A stretch of 64,000 nt of DNA. Origin: Pseudomonas gingeri (lineage in GTDB: Bacteria; Pseudomonadota; Gammaproteobacteria; Pseudomonadales; Pseudomonadaceae). Where the stretch lies: the NCBI RefSeq assembly GCF_013385425.1, contig NZ_JACAQA010000004.1, positions 62,001 through 126,000 on the forward strand, given 5' to 3'. Of the stretch, positions 63,265 to 64,000 are shown piece after piece (the first letter of the stretch is position 1; each line of letters begins with the position of its first letter). A program made the position numbers and the translations under genes. The notes beneath the pieces are model-generated. The model saw nothing but the letters and a program-made list of their open reading frames with translations, was not told where the DNA came from and searched no databases.

Positions 63265-64000
63265 ATGCCTGATTCTGTTGCTGCCAGCTTGCGACTAGCG
63301 CCCGAAGCGCTGACCCGTCCTTTTTCCGCTGAACAGTTCAGCTTCTCTACCACCAATGATCTGGAGCCTTTTCGCGGTGTGCTTGGCCAGGAACGTGCCG
63401 TTGAAGCCTTGCAGTTCGGCGTGGCGATGCCACGCCCCGGTTACAACGTGTTTGTCATGGGCGAACCCGGTACCGGGCGTTTTTCGTTCGTCAAACGCTA
63501 TCTGAAAGCTGAAGGAAAACGCCTACAGACCCCGTCCGACTGGGTCTATGTCAATAATTTCGACGAACCTCGCGAGCCACGGGCGCTGGAGCTGCCAGCG
63601 GGCGAGGCGGGCGCGTTCATCGCCGATATCAACGGCCTGATCGACAACCTGCTGGCGACCTTTCCTGCGGTGTTCGAGCACCCGTCCTACCAGCAGAAGA
63701 AGAGCGCCATCGACCGCGCCTTCAACCAGCGTTACGACCGCGCCCTGGATGTGATCGAGCGCCTGGCGCTGGAGAAGGAGGTTGCGCTGTATCGCGACAG
63801 CACCAATATCGCCTTTACCCCCATGAGCGAAGGCAAGGCCCTGGACGAGGCGGAATTCGCCCAGTTGCCGGAAGCCGAGCGTGAACGTTTCCATACCGAT
63901 ATCGCGGATCTTGAGGAGCGCCTCAACGAGGAACTCGCCAGCCTGCCGCAATGGAAGCGCGAATCGAGCAATCAGCTGCGCCAGTTGAACGAAGAGACCA
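63265..64000 (+). CDS. Lon-like AAA protein (AAA_32), 5' part only
   Basis: The first 245 residues of a larger protein, cut by the window edge. It opens MPDSVAASLRLAPEALTRPF and contains FRGVLGQERAVEAL, then the P-loop FVMGEPGTGRFSFVKRYL, whose usual lysine is an arginine. A coiled-coil helical insert follows (about residues 140-245, YDRALDVIERLALEKEVALY). This matches the AAA_32/Lon-protease family proteins (YcbZ/LonH group). GTAAGGA precedes ATG 63265. The protease domain is expected beyond the window. Confidence 0.88.
   Translation, partial: MPDSVAASLRLAPEALTRPFSAEQFSFSTTNDLEPFRGVLGQERAVEALQFGVAMPRPGYNVFVMGEPGTGRFSFVKRYLKAEGKRLQTPSDWVYVNNFDEPREPRALELPAGEAGAFIADINGLIDNLLATFPAVFEHPSYQQKKSAIDRAFNQRYDRALDVIERLALEKEVALYRDSTNIAFTPMSEGKALDEAEFAQLPEAERERFHTDIADLEERLNEELASLPQWKRESSNQLRQLNEET

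Overview
The window is a 64-kb, GC-rich chromosomal segment of a Pseudomonas, most likely of the P. fluorescens/P. putida lineage. The evidence is gene content and gene order. From memory, the stretch cioAB - rlmG - luxR solo - fpr - mscL - katB - ankB - radA - PilZ - cstA - ybdD - yjiA - glyA - morA - ettA follows the PA4595-PA4616 region of P. aeruginosa and the PP_4640-4651 region of P. putida (no search was run). Pseudomonas-type REP elements built on GTAGGAGC...GCTTGCCCGCGAAG are scattered between genes. No rRNA, tRNA, complete prophage, insertion sequence, transposase or CRISPR array was found.

Layout. 0.1-11.6 kb is housekeeping: RluE, a DUF2788 protein, an Lrp regulator, a probable small RNA ending in a strong terminator, a DUF6515 protein, FieF, a lipoprotein, HrpB preceded by a mutated copy of its own start region, an EEP-family protein, YciC, DUF2076, NYN and a DEDDh exonuclease. 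11.6-13.3 kb is a small accessory island: a structured leader resembling phage C4/CI antisense-RNA immunity modules, a BRO-N antirepressor-like gene and a Phd/ParE toxin-antitoxin pair. 13.3-23.1 kb carries Lrp/YedA, RhlE, a BaiN-like flavoprotein, a histone-deacetylase-like hydrolase, a GNAT, TesB-HAD, a secreted alpha/beta hydrolase and YpfJ. 23.2-28.1 kb is accessory: HipBA with a palindromic operator, then a GntR/UTRA regulator, an MFS transporter and an amidohydrolase. 28.2-32.6 kb holds TrmA, a purine-type NCS2 permease, a YolA-like secreted protein and an exporter.

32.7-47 kb is a respiration, stress and signalling block: the cyanide-insensitive oxidase CioAB with a DUF2474 mini-subunit and a perfect Anr box, RlmG, a PpoR-like LuxR solo, ferredoxin reductase, MscL, periplasmic catalase KatB with AnkB, RadA, a MapZ-like PilZ protein and the CstA/YbdD pyruvate or peptide uptake pair. 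47-64 kb holds YjiA, two GntR-family regulators beside a DctA-type transporter, GlyA, the c-di-GMP enzyme MorA, EttA, a Gre-family factor with a shortened coiled coil, DUF4105 and DUF3015 proteins, and the start of a Lon-like AAA protein cut by the window edge.

The most unusual features are the C4-like antisense-RNA leader on an isolated BRO-N gene (11.68-11.93 kb), the orphan structured RNA at 1.65-1.95 kb, the degenerate duplication of the hrpB start (4.6-4.8 kb), the operator arrays between hipBA and gntR, and the Gre paralogue lacking its catalytic tip.
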